A stretch of DNA of 32,204 nt, taken from Acidobacteriota bacterium. GTDB lineage: Bacteria; Acidobacteriota; Blastocatellia; RBC074. The notes under the pieces are model-generated. The model ran no database searches. It was not told the origin of the DNA and saw only the letters and a program-made list of their open reading frames with translations. Each line of letters begins with the position of its first letter. The first letter of the stretch is position 1. Location of the stretch: the NCBI GenBank assembly GCA_019639255.1, contig JAHBSF010000065.1, forward strand, positions 1 to 32,204, in the 5' to 3' direction. Positions 19,011 to 28,160 of the stretch are shown here, piece by piece. The position numbers were made by a program, and so were the translations under genes.

Positions 19011-19751
19011 ATGTTCAAAACGGTACGTCGTCATTTGAGTATCACGTCAGGATTGTTGCTGTTACTAGTTTTTCTGCTGCTGGGGCCCGGCGTTAATGCG
19101 GTTCTCGCACAGGGAATCCCCGAACCGATGGTGTTTGACCTTGTTCGTCCGCTCGACGCACGCAAGGGTGAGTTAGAAGTAAACACGCTGTTCGTACTCC
19201 CCTTAAAAAGCGGCAAGCGAACCCTGGAATGGGCGCCCGAAATCGAGTATGCATTTGCAGATGGTCACGCAATCGAGCTTGAGTTTCCTCTCGAAGGCGG
19301 CAGTCTCAAGGATATCAAGGTTGCGCTTCAGGGAAGATTCGGAATTAGTTCGAATGAAAAGTTCATACACGGCTGGCAATTGATTGCAAAAGTAAACAGG
19401 GAAGATCAAACACCGACGCTGGACGTTCTGCATCTGGCCGGATACCGGTTTAACGGCAAATGGAGTTTGTTTTCCATGCAGGGTATGCGGCGTACGCGTA
19501 CGGATTCCGGCCGGCAGATCAAGGGCCTATACAATTTGAGCGTCTTTCACGAAATGAACCGTCGTGTGACCGGCGGCGTCGAGACGAACTTTGAATTTGG
19601 TTGCACAGGTTGCGCCCAGGCCCTTTTGATGCCGCAAATTCACATAGAACCCTTTCGTAAACACGTTTTGCAGTTTGGCGTTGGGATGGTAAAACAAACC
19701 GGGCATCGGGCTGTGCCCGCACTGGGCTGGAGGCTGATTCGCGAGTTTTGA
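19011..19751 (+). CDS. Exported hypothetical protein, probably outer-membrane or periplasmic
   Basis: 246 aa. The basic N-terminus MFKTVRRHLS precedes a long hydrophobic segment and a cleavage-like site VLAQG at about residue 34. The mature part alternates hydrophobic and polar residues in beta fashion (KRTLEWAPEIEYAFADGHAIELEFPLEG, LQFGVGMVKQ), consistent with a small barrel. FGCTGCAQ offers a Cys pair. GGAGGG lies about 10 nt before ATG 19011, which is preferred over the longer open frame from 18918. The following SDR gene starts 44 nt later. I do not recognise the family. Confidence 0.7.
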   Translation: MFKTVRRHLSITSGLLLLLVFLLLGPGVNAVLAQGIPEPMVFDLVRPLDARKGELEVNTLFVLPLKSGKRTLEWAPEIEYAFADGHAIELEFPLEGGSLKDIKVALQGRFGISSNEKFIHGWQLIAKVNREDQTPTLDVLHLAGYRFNGKWSLFSMQGMRRTRTDSGRQIKGLYNLSVFHEMNRRVTGGVETNFEFGCTGCAQALLMPQIHIEPFRKHVLQFGVGMVKQTGHRAVPALGWRLIREF

Positions 19752-19795
19752 GAGTTTAAAACACGGACTGCTGTTGTTGGGGCAAGGATTGATAT

Positions 19796-20584
19796 ATGGA
19801 CCTTGGACTTCGAGGGCGCGTTGCAATGATTGCGGCCGCAAGCAAGGGTATAGGACGAGCCTGCGCTGAAGCCCTTGCCGGGGAAGGCTGCAATGTTTCC
19901 ATATGCGGGCGTGACCGCAAATCGCTCGATTCGGTGCATAGCCTTTTGGAACAGGCCGGCGTATCGGTTCATTCCGCCGTCGCCGATGTCGGGATTGATG
20001 ACGATCTGATCCGTTGGCATCGTGAGACGGTGGATCGTTTTGGCGATGTAGACATACTTGTTACCAATACGGGAGGCCCTCCTGTTGCGCGGTTTCTGGA
20101 ACTCAGCGATGCACAGTGGGTAGCCGGGGTGGAAACTACATTGATGAATGTAGTAAGGCTGACGCGAATGGTTGTTCCCGGTATGCAGAAAAAGCGTTGG
20201 GGAAGGATTCTGCATCTGACATCGCTCGTAGCCAGGCAGCCTATCGATGAGTTGACGATTTCAAGCACTCTGCGCGCAGGTCTTTCGGGTTTGACGAAAA
20301 CGATGGCCAATCAGTTCGGCCCCGACGGCATCACGGTAAATGCAATCCTTATGGGACATATCCTGACGGACCGGCAGCGGCATTTAATCGAGCATCGAAC
20401 CAGATTACGGGGTATTGATGAGGCCGAGTATTTGCGTGAGATAACTTCTGAAATTCCGCTCAGGCGAATCGGCGAGCCAATGGAGGTCGGAAGGGTGGCT
20501 GCGTTTCTGGCATCAGATGCCGGCAGCTATGTGACGGGTGTTTCCCTGCCGGTTGACGGAGGCGTGATACGCGGAACGATGTAA
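19796..20584 (+). CDS. Atypical SDR, beta-ketoacyl-reductase-like, lacking the Tyr-Lys pair
   Basis: 262 aa with the overall SDR layout, but the signatures deviate. The cofactor loop is [10 protein letters not shown], lacking the first Gly of TGxxxGIG. NNAG is NTGGPP. The catalytic Ser remains in [10 protein letters not shown], while the YxxxK position reads SSTLRAG, giving Ser and Arg. This matches a known SDR subgroup described as BKR-like with imperfect motifs, so it is a family trait rather than decay. The C-terminus has the usual PVDGG. AAGGA lies eight nt before ATG. Whether it is a redox enzyme is open. Confidence 0.85.
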   Translation: MDLGLRGRVAMIAAASKGIGRACAEALAGEGCNVSICGRDRKSLDSVHSLLEQAGVSVHSAVADVGIDDDLIRWHRETVDRFGDVDILVTNTGGPPVARFLELSDAQWVAGVETTLMNVVRLTRMVVPGMQKKRWGRILHLTSLVARQPIDELTISSTLRAGLSGLTKTMANQFGPDGITVNAILMGHILTDRQRHLIEHRTRLRGIDEAEYLREITSEIPLRRIGEPMEVGRVAAFLASDAGSYVTGVSLPVDGGVIRGTM

Positions 20585-20593
20585 AAAAGAGAA

Positions 20594-20700
20594 ATAAAAG
20601 AGAGATAACGGAACAAACGAAATAAGACGAAAATTACGGAAAAGTTGAATATCTCCGTCTTTTCCGTCTTATATCGTTTGTTCCGTTATCTCTCTTTTAT
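20594..20700. repeat. Dispersed inverted repeat, copy 4
   Basis: Complete copy of 107 bp filling the gap between convergent genes. The arms extend to ATAAAAGAGAG and CTCTCTTTTAT. On the minus strand its outer arm supplies the last codons and the TAA stop of aroK (Lys-Glu-Arg-stop). Confidence 0.95.
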
Positions 20701-21258
20701 GTCCAGATGCAGCGTGGTTTGGATTAGTTCATACTTTATGAGTTCCTTTGCAACGATTTCCGCATTCTCCATCGCCGACTCGGAACTTATCGGAATTTGC
20801 AGTTTTGCCTGTTCGTAAAGGGATCGTCTGGAGTTGAATCGTTCGAGCGCTGTGTCGTAATCGGGTGCAAGAGGACGAATGACTCCATCGTTGAGGATGC
20901 GATTCCAGCACATTGCGAAAGGCGCATCGAGAAATACGGTAATTCCGCGATCGTTCATAAGCCCAAGATTTTCCGGCAGCGTAACTACGCCTCCGCCGGT
21001 TGCAACGACGGCTGGGGATAGCGAAGACCGGACGAGTGCCTCGTGTTCGAGGCGGCGGAATCGGGCTTCTCCATCTTCTGCGATGATCTGGTGAATCGGT
21101 TTCCCGCAGGTTTCGACGACAACCTTATCGAGATCAATAAAAGTGCGTTTCAGAATTGCGCCGAGCGATGCGCCGATGGTCGATTTGCCGCTGCCCATAA
21201 AACCCAGAAGGAAAATCGGCGATTCGGCAACTGGATCTGGCGGAGCAGCAGGGGTCAA
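20686..21258 (-). CDS. aroK: Shikimate kinase
   Basis: 190 aa. It phosphorylates shikimate at O3 with ATP, the fifth step of chorismate synthesis. Walker A GFMGSGKST is at residues 19-27. IDLDK holds the Asp that binds shikimate and Mg, GGGVV is the glycine-rich shikimate-binding loop, and IRPLAP holds the lid Arg. The start is TTG at 21258, three nt after the aroA stop, with GAGGA about eight nt upstream inside the end of aroA, so translation is probably coupled. The C-terminal KER and stop are encoded by the dispersed repeat. The order here is aroA then aroK. Confidence 0.95.
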   Translation of the reverse strand: MTPAAPPDPVAESPIFLLGFMGSGKSTIGASLGAILKRTFIDLDKVVVETCGKPIHQIIAEDGEARFRRLEHEALVRSSLSPAVVATGGGVVTLPENLGLMNDRGITVFLDAPFAMCWNRILNDGVIRPLAPDYDTALERFNSRRSLYEQAKLQIPISSESAMENAEIVAKELIKYELIQTTLHLDIKER

Positions 21259-21261
21259 AAT

Positions 21262-22626
21262 TTAGTCCTCAAGTTGGATGTCCGCACCGGCAGCAGCGAG
21301 CAGTTCATAGAACTCGGGCAATGAGACGGCGGCAGCTTCGGCCCCGTTGATTATTGTTTCACCCTCTGCAAGAAGTCCCACAACGGCGAACGCCATGGCA
21401 ATCCTGTGGTCGCCGAATGAATCCAGCCGGGCCCCTTTGAGAGGTTGTCCGCCCTCCAGGTGAAATCCATCCTCGAATTCCTCTACGACGATTCCCATTC
21501 GCTTGAGATTCTCAACGATTGCATTGATACGGTCGCTTTCCTTTACCCGCAATTCCTGCGCACCGCGTATAGTAAGCGATCCGTCGATACGGGTTCCTGC
21601 AACGGCCAGTATCGGAATTTCGTCGATGAGATTGGCGATAATGGGGCCGGAGAGTTCTATATGTCCGCGCAATCGGGCGGCTTGCGCCCAAAGATCGGCT
21701 ACGGGTTCGCCGTGTTTGCGTCCGGCGTTCTCAATCCGCACCTCACCGCCCATACGGTTCAAAACATCGATCAACGCAGTACGCGAAGGATTTATTCCAA
21801 TGTGACGCAGGCGAATGCTTCCTTTTGGAGCAGTGAGCGCGGCTACGAGAAAAAATGCCGCCGAGGATACGTCGCCCGCCACTGCGTAATCGCCAAGCGC
21901 CCGTAAACTCTTGCCGCCGGTTATAGAAATTTGCGAACTTTCGCCGGACATTGTGGTTCGAATATCGGCGCCGCATTCGGCGAGCATTATTTCCGAGTGA
22001 TCGCGGGTTGGCGTGGTTTCTATAACTGTAGTCGCACCGTCGGCGAAAAGACCGGCAAAAAGTACGCAGGTCTTGACCTGCGCGCTTGCTACAGGCGGTT
22101 GGTAGGTGATTGCCTGCAAATTTCCGCCCCGAATCCGCAGAGGCGGGAAGTTGGAGTCGCGTGCTTCGATGTGGGCGCCCATACTGGCAAGAGGCTCGAT
22201 TATGCGGCGCATTGGGCGGCGGCTCAGGCTTTCGTCGCCGCCGATTTCGGATTCAAATGGTTGCCCGGCAAGAATGCCCGCAAGCATACGAATTGTTGAC
22301 CCCGAGTTTCCGGCGTCGAGTTGGCTCGTGGGAGCGCGCAATCCGGTTAATCCCACTCCATCGATGAGAATGATTGAGTCGCGTATTTCGTAATGTACGC
22401 CCAGGGCGGAAAGGCAATCGAGGGTGTTGCGGCAATCGCGTGCGCTGGAATAGTTGTCGATTCTGGATTGCCCTTCGCCTATGGCGGCGAGAATTGCGGA
22501 TCTATGAGATATAGATTTGTCGCCCGGTAGACGGAAATCCGCGGAAACGGCGCTTACGGGGCTGATTCGAACGGAAAAAGCGTTGGTGGAATGTGGAACC
22601 GGGGAGTGGGGAGCGGATCGGGACAT
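21262..22626 (-). CDS. aroA: 3-phosphoshikimate 1-carboxyvinyltransferase (EPSP synthase)
   Basis: 454 aa. It transfers enolpyruvyl from PEP to shikimate-3-phosphate. [10 protein letters not shown] (33-42, with the PEP-binding Lys), [47 protein letters not shown] and [11 protein letters not shown] are all present. The GNSGSTIR and SAQVK pattern resembles Bacillus-type more than E. coli-type enzymes. ATG 22626 has GGAGA about 14 nt upstream, a long spacing. The first roughly 17 residues are Ser/Pro-rich and unconserved, so a later start is possible. Soluble cytoplasmic enzyme, complete. Confidence 0.95.
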   Translation of the reverse strand: MSRSAPHSPVPHSTNAFSVRISPVSAVSADFRLPGDKSISHRSAILAAIGEGQSRIDNYSSARDCRNTLDCLSALGVHYEIRDSIILIDGVGLTGLRAPTSQLDAGNSGSTIRMLAGILAGQPFESEIGGDESLSRRPMRRIIEPLASMGAHIEARDSNFPPLRIRGGNLQAITYQPPVASAQVKTCVLFAGLFADGATTVIETTPTRDHSEIMLAECGADIRTTMSGESSQISITGGKSLRALGDYAVAGDVSSAAFFLVAALTAPKGSIRLRHIGINPSRTALIDVLNRMGGEVRIENAGRKHGEPVADLWAQAARLRGHIELSGPIIANLIDEIPILAVAGTRIDGSLTIRGAQELRVKESDRINAIVENLKRMGIVVEEFEDGFHLEGGQPLKGARLDSFGDHRIAMAFAVVGLLAEGETIINGAEAAAVSLPEFYELLAAAGADIQLED

Positions 22627-22751
22627 GGGGGGTGAAAAAATCTCCTTGTATGAAGTTGGTTAACCATTCAAAAAAATACAAACACCTCGCAGGCATACGC
22701 GCTTTTGGTGTGCGTTATCCTGGGACTCGGCATAGAGGGCGGAGTGCTGTC

Positions 22752-22781
22752 TTGACAGCGCTTAAAACGCTATGTTACACA
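22752..22781 (+). promoter_or_regulatory. Candidate promoter for the RsbW/RsbV pair
   Basis: TTGACA at 22752-22757 is followed 17-18 nt later by TTACACA, a weak -10. It lies about 75 nt before the RsbW-like start, in the divergent gap with aroA. The perfect -35 hexamer is the main support. Confidence 0.4.
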
Positions 22782-22856
22782 GTGCACGGCCTTACCGCCT
22801 TCGCTGAGCTTGACTCGCGAGCATCTTACCATACTCCATGAAGGAACGCCCGGCTT

Positions 22857-23327
22857 ATGATGCTAGCCGAAAACGTGGTGGAACTGACGATTGCCAGCCA
22901 GCTCGAATTCATCGATCTTGTGACGGCGTTGACGGACAACATCACGCAAATGGTCGGATTCGACGAAGAGGCGAGCTACTGGATCAACATGGCGGTGCGC
23001 GAATCGGTGGCCAACGCTATCGAACACGGCAACAAATACGATTCGCAGAAAGCCGTCGATATTCGCTTCACGGTCGGGGTTGACGCATTACGCGTTACCG
23101 TACGGGATTACGGTGAAGGTTTCGATCCCGGCGCCCTTCCGGACCCGCTCGATCCCGACAACATACTGAATCCCGCCGGGCGCGGAATCCTTTATATGCG
23201 TACCTTCATGGACAGCGTCGAATATACGCGCCACCCCGAAAGCGGTATGGTTGTGTCCATGACGAAACGCCGGATGCCGAAACAGACCGACGAAGGAGAT
23301 TCCAGGCAAGATGCAGTTAGAAATTAG
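22857..23327 (+). CDS. RsbW-like anti-sigma regulatory factor (HATPase serine kinase)
   Basis: 156 aa, a single GHKL ATPase domain as in RsbW and SpoIIAB. The N box is [12 protein letters not shown], the G1 box DYGEGFDP, and the G2 segment [15 protein letters not shown]. Such proteins bind a sigma factor and phosphorylate a partner STAS protein on Ser in a partner-switching module. That partner is the next gene, overlapping by 17 nt. No sigma factor or PP2C phosphatase gene is in the window, so the controlled sigma is elsewhere. The start is ATG-ATG with AAGGA 11 nt upstream; either Met is possible. Confidence 0.9.
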   Translation: MMLAENVVELTIASQLEFIDLVTALTDNITQMVGFDEEASYWINMAVRESVANAIEHGNKYDSQKAVDIRFTVGVDALRVTVRDYGEGFDPGALPDPLDPDNILNPAGRGILYMRTFMDSVEYTRHPESGMVVSMTKRRMPKQTDEGDSRQDAVRN

Positions 23328-23655
23328 AGAACGCACGGTAGGAGATGTCGTCATACTGGAACTGCACGGCCGGATCACGATCGGTGAGGGAAGCGTTCAG
23401 TTGCGCGACGCAGTAAGCAACCTCCTGAATGCCGGACGCAACAGAATCGTTCTGCTGCTCGAAGGCGTCACCTATGTGGACAGCTCCGGAATAGGTGAAC
23501 TCGTTTCGCGCTACACCACGACAAAAAACATGGGCGGACAGTTGAAGCTACTGCGCCTGCCCAAAAAGATCAAAGACCTTTTGATGATTACCAAACTCCT
23601 GACGGTCTTTGAAATTTACGAGGACGAGGAAACCGCCCTCGCCAGCTTCAAATAG
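23311..23655 (+). CDS. STAS-domain anti-sigma factor antagonist (RsbV-like)
   Basis: 114 aa, a single STAS domain. [11 protein letters not shown] at about 54-64 holds the phosphorylatable Ser (58 or 59) by analogy with SpoIIAA and RsbV. Unphosphorylated, it should bind the kinase encoded just upstream and free its sigma factor. GAAGGAGA within the end of the kinase gene serves as ribosome binding site, and the 17-nt overlap implies coupled synthesis in fixed ratio. The order (kinase then antagonist) is the reverse of the Bacillus rsbV-rsbW arrangement. Confidence 0.92.
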   Translation: MQLEIRERTVGDVVILELHGRITIGEGSVQLRDAVSNLLNAGRNRIVLLLEGVTYVDSSGIGELVSRYTTTKNMGGQLKLLRLPKKIKDLLMITKLLTVFEIYEDEETALASFK

Positions 23656-23745
23656 AGACAGCACAACAAACAGACATTGACGGAATAGACGGACGTACTT
23701 ATCTCCGTTTATTCCGTCAATTTTCGTTTGTTCCGTTGTTCTCCC
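23653..23745. repeat. Dispersed inverted repeat, copy 5 (diverged)
   Basis: About 93 bp between convergent STAS and glutamate dehydrogenase genes. The right arm keeps four YTYCGT hexamers at 9-10-9 spacing. The left outer arm has mutated (CACAACAAACAGAC in place of the usual hexamers) while the inner arms still pair. Confidence 0.85.
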
Positions 23746-23748
23746 CGA

Positions 23749-25167
23749 TTACGGGAAGATACCGAGTTCCGAATACGATCGCGCGATTTTTTCGAGCGCG
23801 TTGTAAAACGCAGCCGTGCGAAGATCCTCGATTCCGTCTATTCTTCGGCGCGTTTCCAGAATCTCCTGATAGGCCACGGCCATGGTCTCTTCAAGCCCTG
23901 AATTTACGAGATCGAGTTCATCGGCCCCGTGTATCAGCGAATTGCGTTCCGCTTCGCTGAACATCTTACCCGTAGCCACTTCAATGGCGTGAAGCAGTCG
24001 GCGGTCTTCCGCCTCGTCATAGCGTTTGCCCATCCTTCCGAATCGCACGTGCGAAAGGTTCTTCAGCCATTCGAAATACGAAACTGTAACGCCCCCCGCA
24101 TTAGCGTATACGTCGGGAATGATCAGCACGCCTTTGGCAAGCAGTATCTCTTCCGCTTCGGGAGTTGTGGGGCCGTTTGCGCCTTCCAGTAGTATGCGTG
24201 CGCGAATCCTCGGCGCGTTATCTTCTGTAATCTGATTTTCAAGCGCTGCGGGCAGGAGCACATCGCATTCCAACTCAAGGGCCTCGCTCGTGCTCGAAAG
24301 GTTCTTCGATTCGGGAAAATCCAGGATCGAGCCCGTAGCCCTGCGATGCTGGAACACCTCCTCCTCATTGAGTCCTGAGGGGTTAAAAATCGCCCCTTCG
24401 CGCTCCGCAATTGCAATTATTCTGGCGCCGTCCTCGCGGCAGAACTTCGCCGCGTGGTAACCGACATTGCCGAGACCCTGAACTACGATGGTCTTGCCAT
24501 CGATTCCGGTCGACAATCCTATGCGCTGCATGTCGTCGGCGTGAGAGGCGGCTTCCTTCAGGGCATAATAAAGCCCTCGTCCGGTTGCTTCCCGGCGGCC
24601 TTGTATACCCCCCTGTGAAACGGGTTTGCCCGTAACGCAGGCCGATGCGTCCAGTTGGCCCGGATTGAGCGCAATATATGTATCGACGATCCACGCCATT
24701 TCCTTTTCGCCCGTGCCGTAATCCGGCGCCGGAACGTCGATGCCGGGACCGATGAAGTTCTTTTTCGCGAGTTCGTGTGTATACCGGCGTGTGAGGCGCT
24801 CCATCTGTTCGCGGGAATATTTGCTCGGGTCGATTCGAATCCCGCCCTTGCCGCCGCCGAAAGGCACATTTACGATTGCGCACTTATAAGTCATCAGCGC
24901 CGCAAGAGCCTTGACTTCGTCTTCGTTCACATCGGGTGCATATCTAATACCGCCCTTTACGGGCAGCTTATGATGGCTGTGCTCGGCTCTCCACGCCGAG
25001 ATCACTTCAACATTGCCGTTGCCGGTTCTCAACGGAAACCGGAAATGATAGACGCTGTTGCATTGTTTTATTTGATCCAGAAGGCCGGGCGGGTGTTTTG
25101 TAAATGCGGCGGCGCGATCTACGTGTCGCAGTACATCGCCAAAGAAACTGTGCGTCTGCACGCTCAT
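23749..25167 (-). CDS. Glutamate dehydrogenase (Glu/Leu/Phe/Val dehydrogenase family)
   Basis: 472 aa. Oxidative deamination of glutamate to 2-oxoglutarate and ammonia, or the reverse. [10 protein letters not shown] (Lys71, substrate), [10 protein letters not shown] (104-110), [15 protein letters not shown], the Rossmann loop [25 protein letters not shown] and [14 protein letters not shown] are all intact. The length exceeds typical hexameric enzymes (about 420-450 aa) by a short N-terminal and a C-terminal extension. AAAGGA lies eight nt before ATG. Coenzyme preference is not certain from sequence. It is flanked by repeat copies 5 and 6 and so appears to be a single-gene unit. Confidence 0.93.
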   Translation of the reverse strand: MSVQTHSFFGDVLRHVDRAAAFTKHPPGLLDQIKQCNSVYHFRFPLRTGNGNVEVISAWRAEHSHHKLPVKGGIRYAPDVNEDEVKALAALMTYKCAIVNVPFGGGKGGIRIDPSKYSREQMERLTRRYTHELAKKNFIGPGIDVPAPDYGTGEKEMAWIVDTYIALNPGQLDASACVTGKPVSQGGIQGRREATGRGLYYALKEAASHADDMQRIGLSTGIDGKTIVVQGLGNVGYHAAKFCREDGARIIAIAEREGAIFNPSGLNEEEVFQHRRATGSILDFPESKNLSSTSEALELECDVLLPAALENQITEDNAPRIRARILLEGANGPTTPEAEEILLAKGVLIIPDVYANAGGVTVSYFEWLKNLSHVRFGRMGKRYDEAEDRRLLHAIEVATGKMFSEAERNSLIHGADELDLVNSGLEETMAVAYQEILETRRRIDGIEDLRTAAFYNALEKIARSYSELGIFP

Positions 25168-25249
25168 GTTCAGGTCCTTTCGTTGATGGAAGTTCTTTTT
25201 CGGTCAGTCAGTATTGCGTTAAATCAAACCACACGACTTCGGGACAATA

Positions 25250-25349
25250 AAGAGAGATAACGGAACAAACGAAATTAGACGAAACAGACGGAAAAGGTGA
25301 ATATTTCCGTTCCTTTTCGTTTCATTTCGTTTGTTCCGTTATCTCTCTT
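25250..25349. repeat. Dispersed inverted repeat, copy 6
   Basis: Complete copy of 100 bp, starting AAGAGAGATAACGG and ending in the matching TCTCTCTT arm. Hexamer spacing in the right arm is 10-10-9. It is followed by an extra 39-nt block shared with copy 7. Confidence 0.95.
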
Positions 25350-25388
25350 GCGTCTCACGCTTTGTACCAACCTCCTGTGGATCGATAT
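25350..25388. repeat. Extra flank shared by repeat copies 6 and 7 (first occurrence)
   Basis: About 30 of 39 positions match 28122-28160, including GTCTCACG, TTTGT and CTCCTGTGGATCG. Read on the minus strand it contains CCACAGGAGG, which resembles a ribosome binding site but leads into the repeat, not into a gene. Confidence 0.75.
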
Positions 25389-25426
25389 AAGCACTGTTTT
25401 CGATCACAATCATTTTATTGAGCGGC

Positions 25427-25461
25427 CTGAGCCGCGGCAAGCCGCGCCCCCCGCGGTTCAG
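25427..25461. other. GC-rich hairpin over the stop codon of the Fn3 lipoprotein gene
   Basis: CTGAGCCGCGG pairs with CCGCGGTTCAG across 13 nt. It overlaps the lipoprotein TGA on the minus strand and has no following T-run, so it is more likely a 3'-end stabilising structure than a classical terminator. Confidence 0.5.
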
Positions 25462-26594
25462 GGATTCACGATTTCGCTAACGGTCGGGGATCTGGCGCTT
25501 TCGTTGCCGAATACATCTACTGCAGAGATTTGATAGAAATATCTTCTTCCTACGATTACTTTGTCATCCCTGAAGGTAGTGGGCGTGTGCAGGCGCGGCG
25601 TGAGCTTTAGCCACTGTTCGGTGGAAAGGTCTTCAACTTCCGAGCGATACACGTTGTAACCGGCGAGGTCAGGTTCGGCGTTCGAGGGCCAGAACAGGCT
25701 TACAAGCCCATTGATGGACGCTATGCGAATCGAATCCGGCGCCGCAGGTGGAAACGTATCCTTCGGCGTGACCTGCAACTCGCCGCTCGGATCGCTCTCG
25801 ATTGCGTCCAAAGGATTCGCGTTCCCGGGTCGGGGAGAAAGGCTTCGGATTACATACGCATAAAGTATGCCGAACTCAAAAGCACGATCCGTGAAAAGCG
25901 CCTCGGTTATCGGTTCGGAATTCAGTTTTAGCGTCGTATCTCCGCTTCGGCGATACAGGTTGTATCCGATGACGTTGGCCGGAGAGGTTCCGGATGAATT
26001 GGTTTGCGGTGGAATCCAGCGCACAACGATTTCCGTTTGGGACACTGCGGCTTCCAGGTTGGCGGGCGGAAGCGCTAGATCGACAAGCGGCTCGATCGTC
26101 GCATAGTTTGAAAGGGTTGCTGCGCGTCCGTCCCGATCCACCATCTGCACGGCGTATCTGTACCGGACAGCATCCTTTGAGGGCAGTATCGAATCTTCAA
26201 ACGACACGGTTGCTCGTACCTGCGGAAGACTGCCGGCAGGAAGCGAGCCGATGATGGAGGCGCGAGCAACGAAATCTTCTTCGGGAAGCCCGGCGGGGGC
26301 CGTTGCCGATTCGATGAGCCGGTATACATCCACACGCGCGATGCGTGCAGCGCGCGGAGGCTGAACGAGCGGGAATTCCAGCCTTATCCGTGATCCCTGC
26401 TGCATGGCGGTTAGTTCATCTACGGTAAGAGGAGCGCGCGGAATCGGCGGCAAAGGATCGCCGATTTTTCCGCACCCGCTGAAGCACGTGGAAATAAGGG
26501 AGCAAACGGAAAATAAAGCAAGAATCCGAATACAAGCGAGGTTCAGGACCGCCCCACGAATTTTGCCGGATTCTTTGCCTTTCGTGTGCAACAA
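25458..26594 (-). CDS. Lipoprotein with fibronectin type III domains
   Basis: 378 aa. A hydrophobic N-terminal segment ends in CFSGC followed by GKIGDPLPPIPRAP, a plausible lipobox with Cys at about residue 41. The Gly-x-Pro-Leu-Pro-Pro start resembles small LptM-type lipoproteins. Three or so fibronectin type III-like modules follow (ARIARVDVYRL, VIGYNLYRRSGD, LAGYNVYRSEVED; each with YRYAVQMVD, YAYVIRSLS or YFYQISAVD strands). It begins 12 nt after the hslU stop, so it is probably the third gene of the hslVU operon. The start is TTG at 26594 and is uncertain. Probably envelope-anchored; role unknown. Confidence 0.8.
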   Translation of the reverse strand: MLHTKGKESGKIRGAVLNLACIRILALFSVCSLISTCFSGCGKIGDPLPPIPRAPLTVDELTAMQQGSRIRLEFPLVQPPRAARIARVDVYRLIESATAPAGLPEEDFVARASIIGSLPAGSLPQVRATVSFEDSILPSKDAVRYRYAVQMVDRDGRAATLSNYATIEPLVDLALPPANLEAAVSQTEIVVRWIPPQTNSSGTSPANVIGYNLYRRSGDTTLKLNSEPITEALFTDRAFEFGILYAYVIRSLSPRPGNANPLDAIESDPSGELQVTPKDTFPPAAPDSIRIASINGLVSLFWPSNAEPDLAGYNVYRSEVEDLSTEQWLKLTPRLHTPTTFRDDKVIVGRRYFYQISAVDVFGNESARSPTVSEIVNP

Positions 26595-26606
26595 AACGGG
26601 TCCGGA

Positions 26607-28010
26607 TTAAAGTATGTACCGGCTGAGATCATCGTTCTTGACGATGTCGGCGAGCTGGCGGTTGACATACGCGGCGTCTATGACCTGGTGTTTGTCTTTC
26701 AGGTCCGGCCCCTCGAAGGAGATTTCTTCGAGCACTTTTTCGAGTATCGTTTGCAGCCTGCGCGCCCCGATGTCTTCGGTAGTTTCGTTTACGCGAAATG
26801 CAAAATTGGCCATTTCGTCTATGGCGTCGTCGGTGAAATCGAGCTCGATGCCTTCTGTTTGCATAAGCGCGCGGTATTGTTTAAGCAGCGCGTTTTTAGG
26901 TTCCGTCAGAATGCGTTTGAAGTCTTCGATGGTAAGCGGTTGCAGTTCGACGCGAATCGGAAATCTGCCCTGAAGCTCAGGAATCAGGTCCGACGGCTTC
27001 GAGACGTGGAAAGCTCCCGCCGCTATAAAAAGAATGTGGTCGGTGCGCACCATACCGTATTTGGTATTGACGGTAGTGCCCTCGACAATGGGCAGGATAT
27101 CGCGCTGGACGCCCTCGCGTGAAATATCGGGGCCGTGTCCGCTTTCGCGTCCGGCTATCTTGTCGATTTCATCCAGAAAGATGATTCCGGAATTTTCCAC
27201 GCGTTCGAGCGCCAGGCGGGAGACCTGATCCATGTCGACGAGTTTCTGTTCCTCTTCCTGCATCATGTATTCGATTGCCTCGTCGACGCGCAGGTTGCGC
27301 ATCTTGCTGCGACCGCCGAACAGTCCCGGCATCATATCCTTGAGGTTTATATCCATCTCCTCGATGCCCTGATTTGTATAAATCTCGAAGGAGGGAAAGT
27401 TCTTTTCGCGCACTTCGATTTCAACGATACGGCTGTCGAGCCTGCCTTCGCGCAATTGCTGGCGAAGCTTTTCGCGCGTTCGCTGGTAAGTATCGTTAAG
27501 CGCCGCCTCGGTTTCTTCAATCCGGTCGATTTGAGGCGAAAGATGCGGTTTATTGGGCGGAAGCAGCAAATCGAGTATCCGCTCTTCCACATTCTGCTCG
27601 GCTTTTTCCGCTACTTCCTCCACCTTTTCCGCGCGGACCATATCAACAGAAATCTCGACAAGGTCGCGGATCATCGACTCTACGTCGCGTCCTACATAAC
27701 CGACTTCGGTGAATTTTGATGCTTCGACCTTCAGGAAGGGCGAAGATGAGAGTCGGGCGAGCCGGCGGGCTATTTCCGTTTTGCCGATACCGGTCGATCC
27801 GATCATGATTATGTTTTTCGGCATTACGTCCTGCGCAAGTTCGGGCGGCAGCTTTTGCCTCCGTACACGATTACGCAGTGCGACTGCAACGGCGCGTTTT
27901 GCAGCCGCCTGGCCGACCACGTGTTTGTCGAGTTCACCTACGATCTGGCGCGGCGACAGGTCGTCCAGACTTACGTTTTCTTCGATCTCACCTGAAAGAT
28001 AAATGACCAT
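26607..28010 (-). CDS. hslU: ATP-dependent protease ATPase subunit HslU (ClpY)
   Basis: 467 aa. AAA+ unfoldase that feeds proteins into the HslV peptidase. N-terminal [17 protein letters not shown], Walker [10 protein letters not shown] (71-79), pore segment [16 protein letters not shown], an inserted coiled I-domain (about 110-250), Walker [12 protein letters not shown], and the sensor region [14 protein letters not shown]. The C-terminal DLSRYIL is the tail that docks into HslV and opens its active sites, so the pair should be functional. There is only a weak ribosome binding site before ATG 28010. It lies 148 nt downstream of hslV, with a repeat copy in between. Confidence 0.97.
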   Translation of the reverse strand: MVIYLSGEIEENVSLDDLSPRQIVGELDKHVVGQAAAKRAVAVALRNRVRRQKLPPELAQDVMPKNIIMIGSTGIGKTEIARRLARLSSSPFLKVEASKFTEVGYVGRDVESMIRDLVEISVDMVRAEKVEEVAEKAEQNVEERILDLLLPPNKPHLSPQIDRIEETEAALNDTYQRTREKLRQQLREGRLDSRIVEIEVREKNFPSFEIYTNQGIEEMDINLKDMMPGLFGGRSKMRNLRVDEAIEYMMQEEEQKLVDMDQVSRLALERVENSGIIFLDEIDKIAGRESGHGPDISREGVQRDILPIVEGTTVNTKYGMVRTDHILFIAAGAFHVSKPSDLIPELQGRFPIRVELQPLTIEDFKRILTEPKNALLKQYRALMQTEGIELDFTDDAIDEMANFAFRVNETTEDIGARRLQTILEKVLEEISFEGPDLKDKHQVIDAAYVNRQLADIVKNDDLSRYIL

Positions 28011-28021
28011 AGTAACTGTAG

Positions 28022-28121
28022 GAAGAGAGATGACGGAACAAACGAAATAAGACTGAAACTACGGAAGTATATTATCTTTTCCGTGTGTTTCGTTTATTCC
28101 GTTTGTTTCGTTGTTTCTCTT
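28022..28121. repeat. Dispersed inverted repeat, copy 7, inside the hslV-hslU operon
   Basis: Complete copy of about 100 bp beginning GGAAGAGAGATGACGG. Right-arm hexamers are at 9-9-9 spacing, with an extra TTCCGT replacing TTTCGT. It separates two genes whose products form one complex. Confidence 0.93.
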
Positions 28122-28160
28122 CAGTCTCACGATTTGTTCTGATCTCCTGTGGATCGGTTT
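28122..28160. repeat. Extra flank shared by repeat copies 6 and 7 (second occurrence)
   Basis: Matches 25350-25388 at about 30 of 39 positions. Here it runs right up to the hslV stop codon, so the composite element fills most of the hslV-hslU gap. Confidence 0.75.

Noticed and set aside
20686-22626. aroA-aroK as something unusual because of the TTG start and order.
   Set aside because: TTG starts and aro gene clustering are common; all catalytic motifs are normal. Only the repeat-derived aroK end is of interest.
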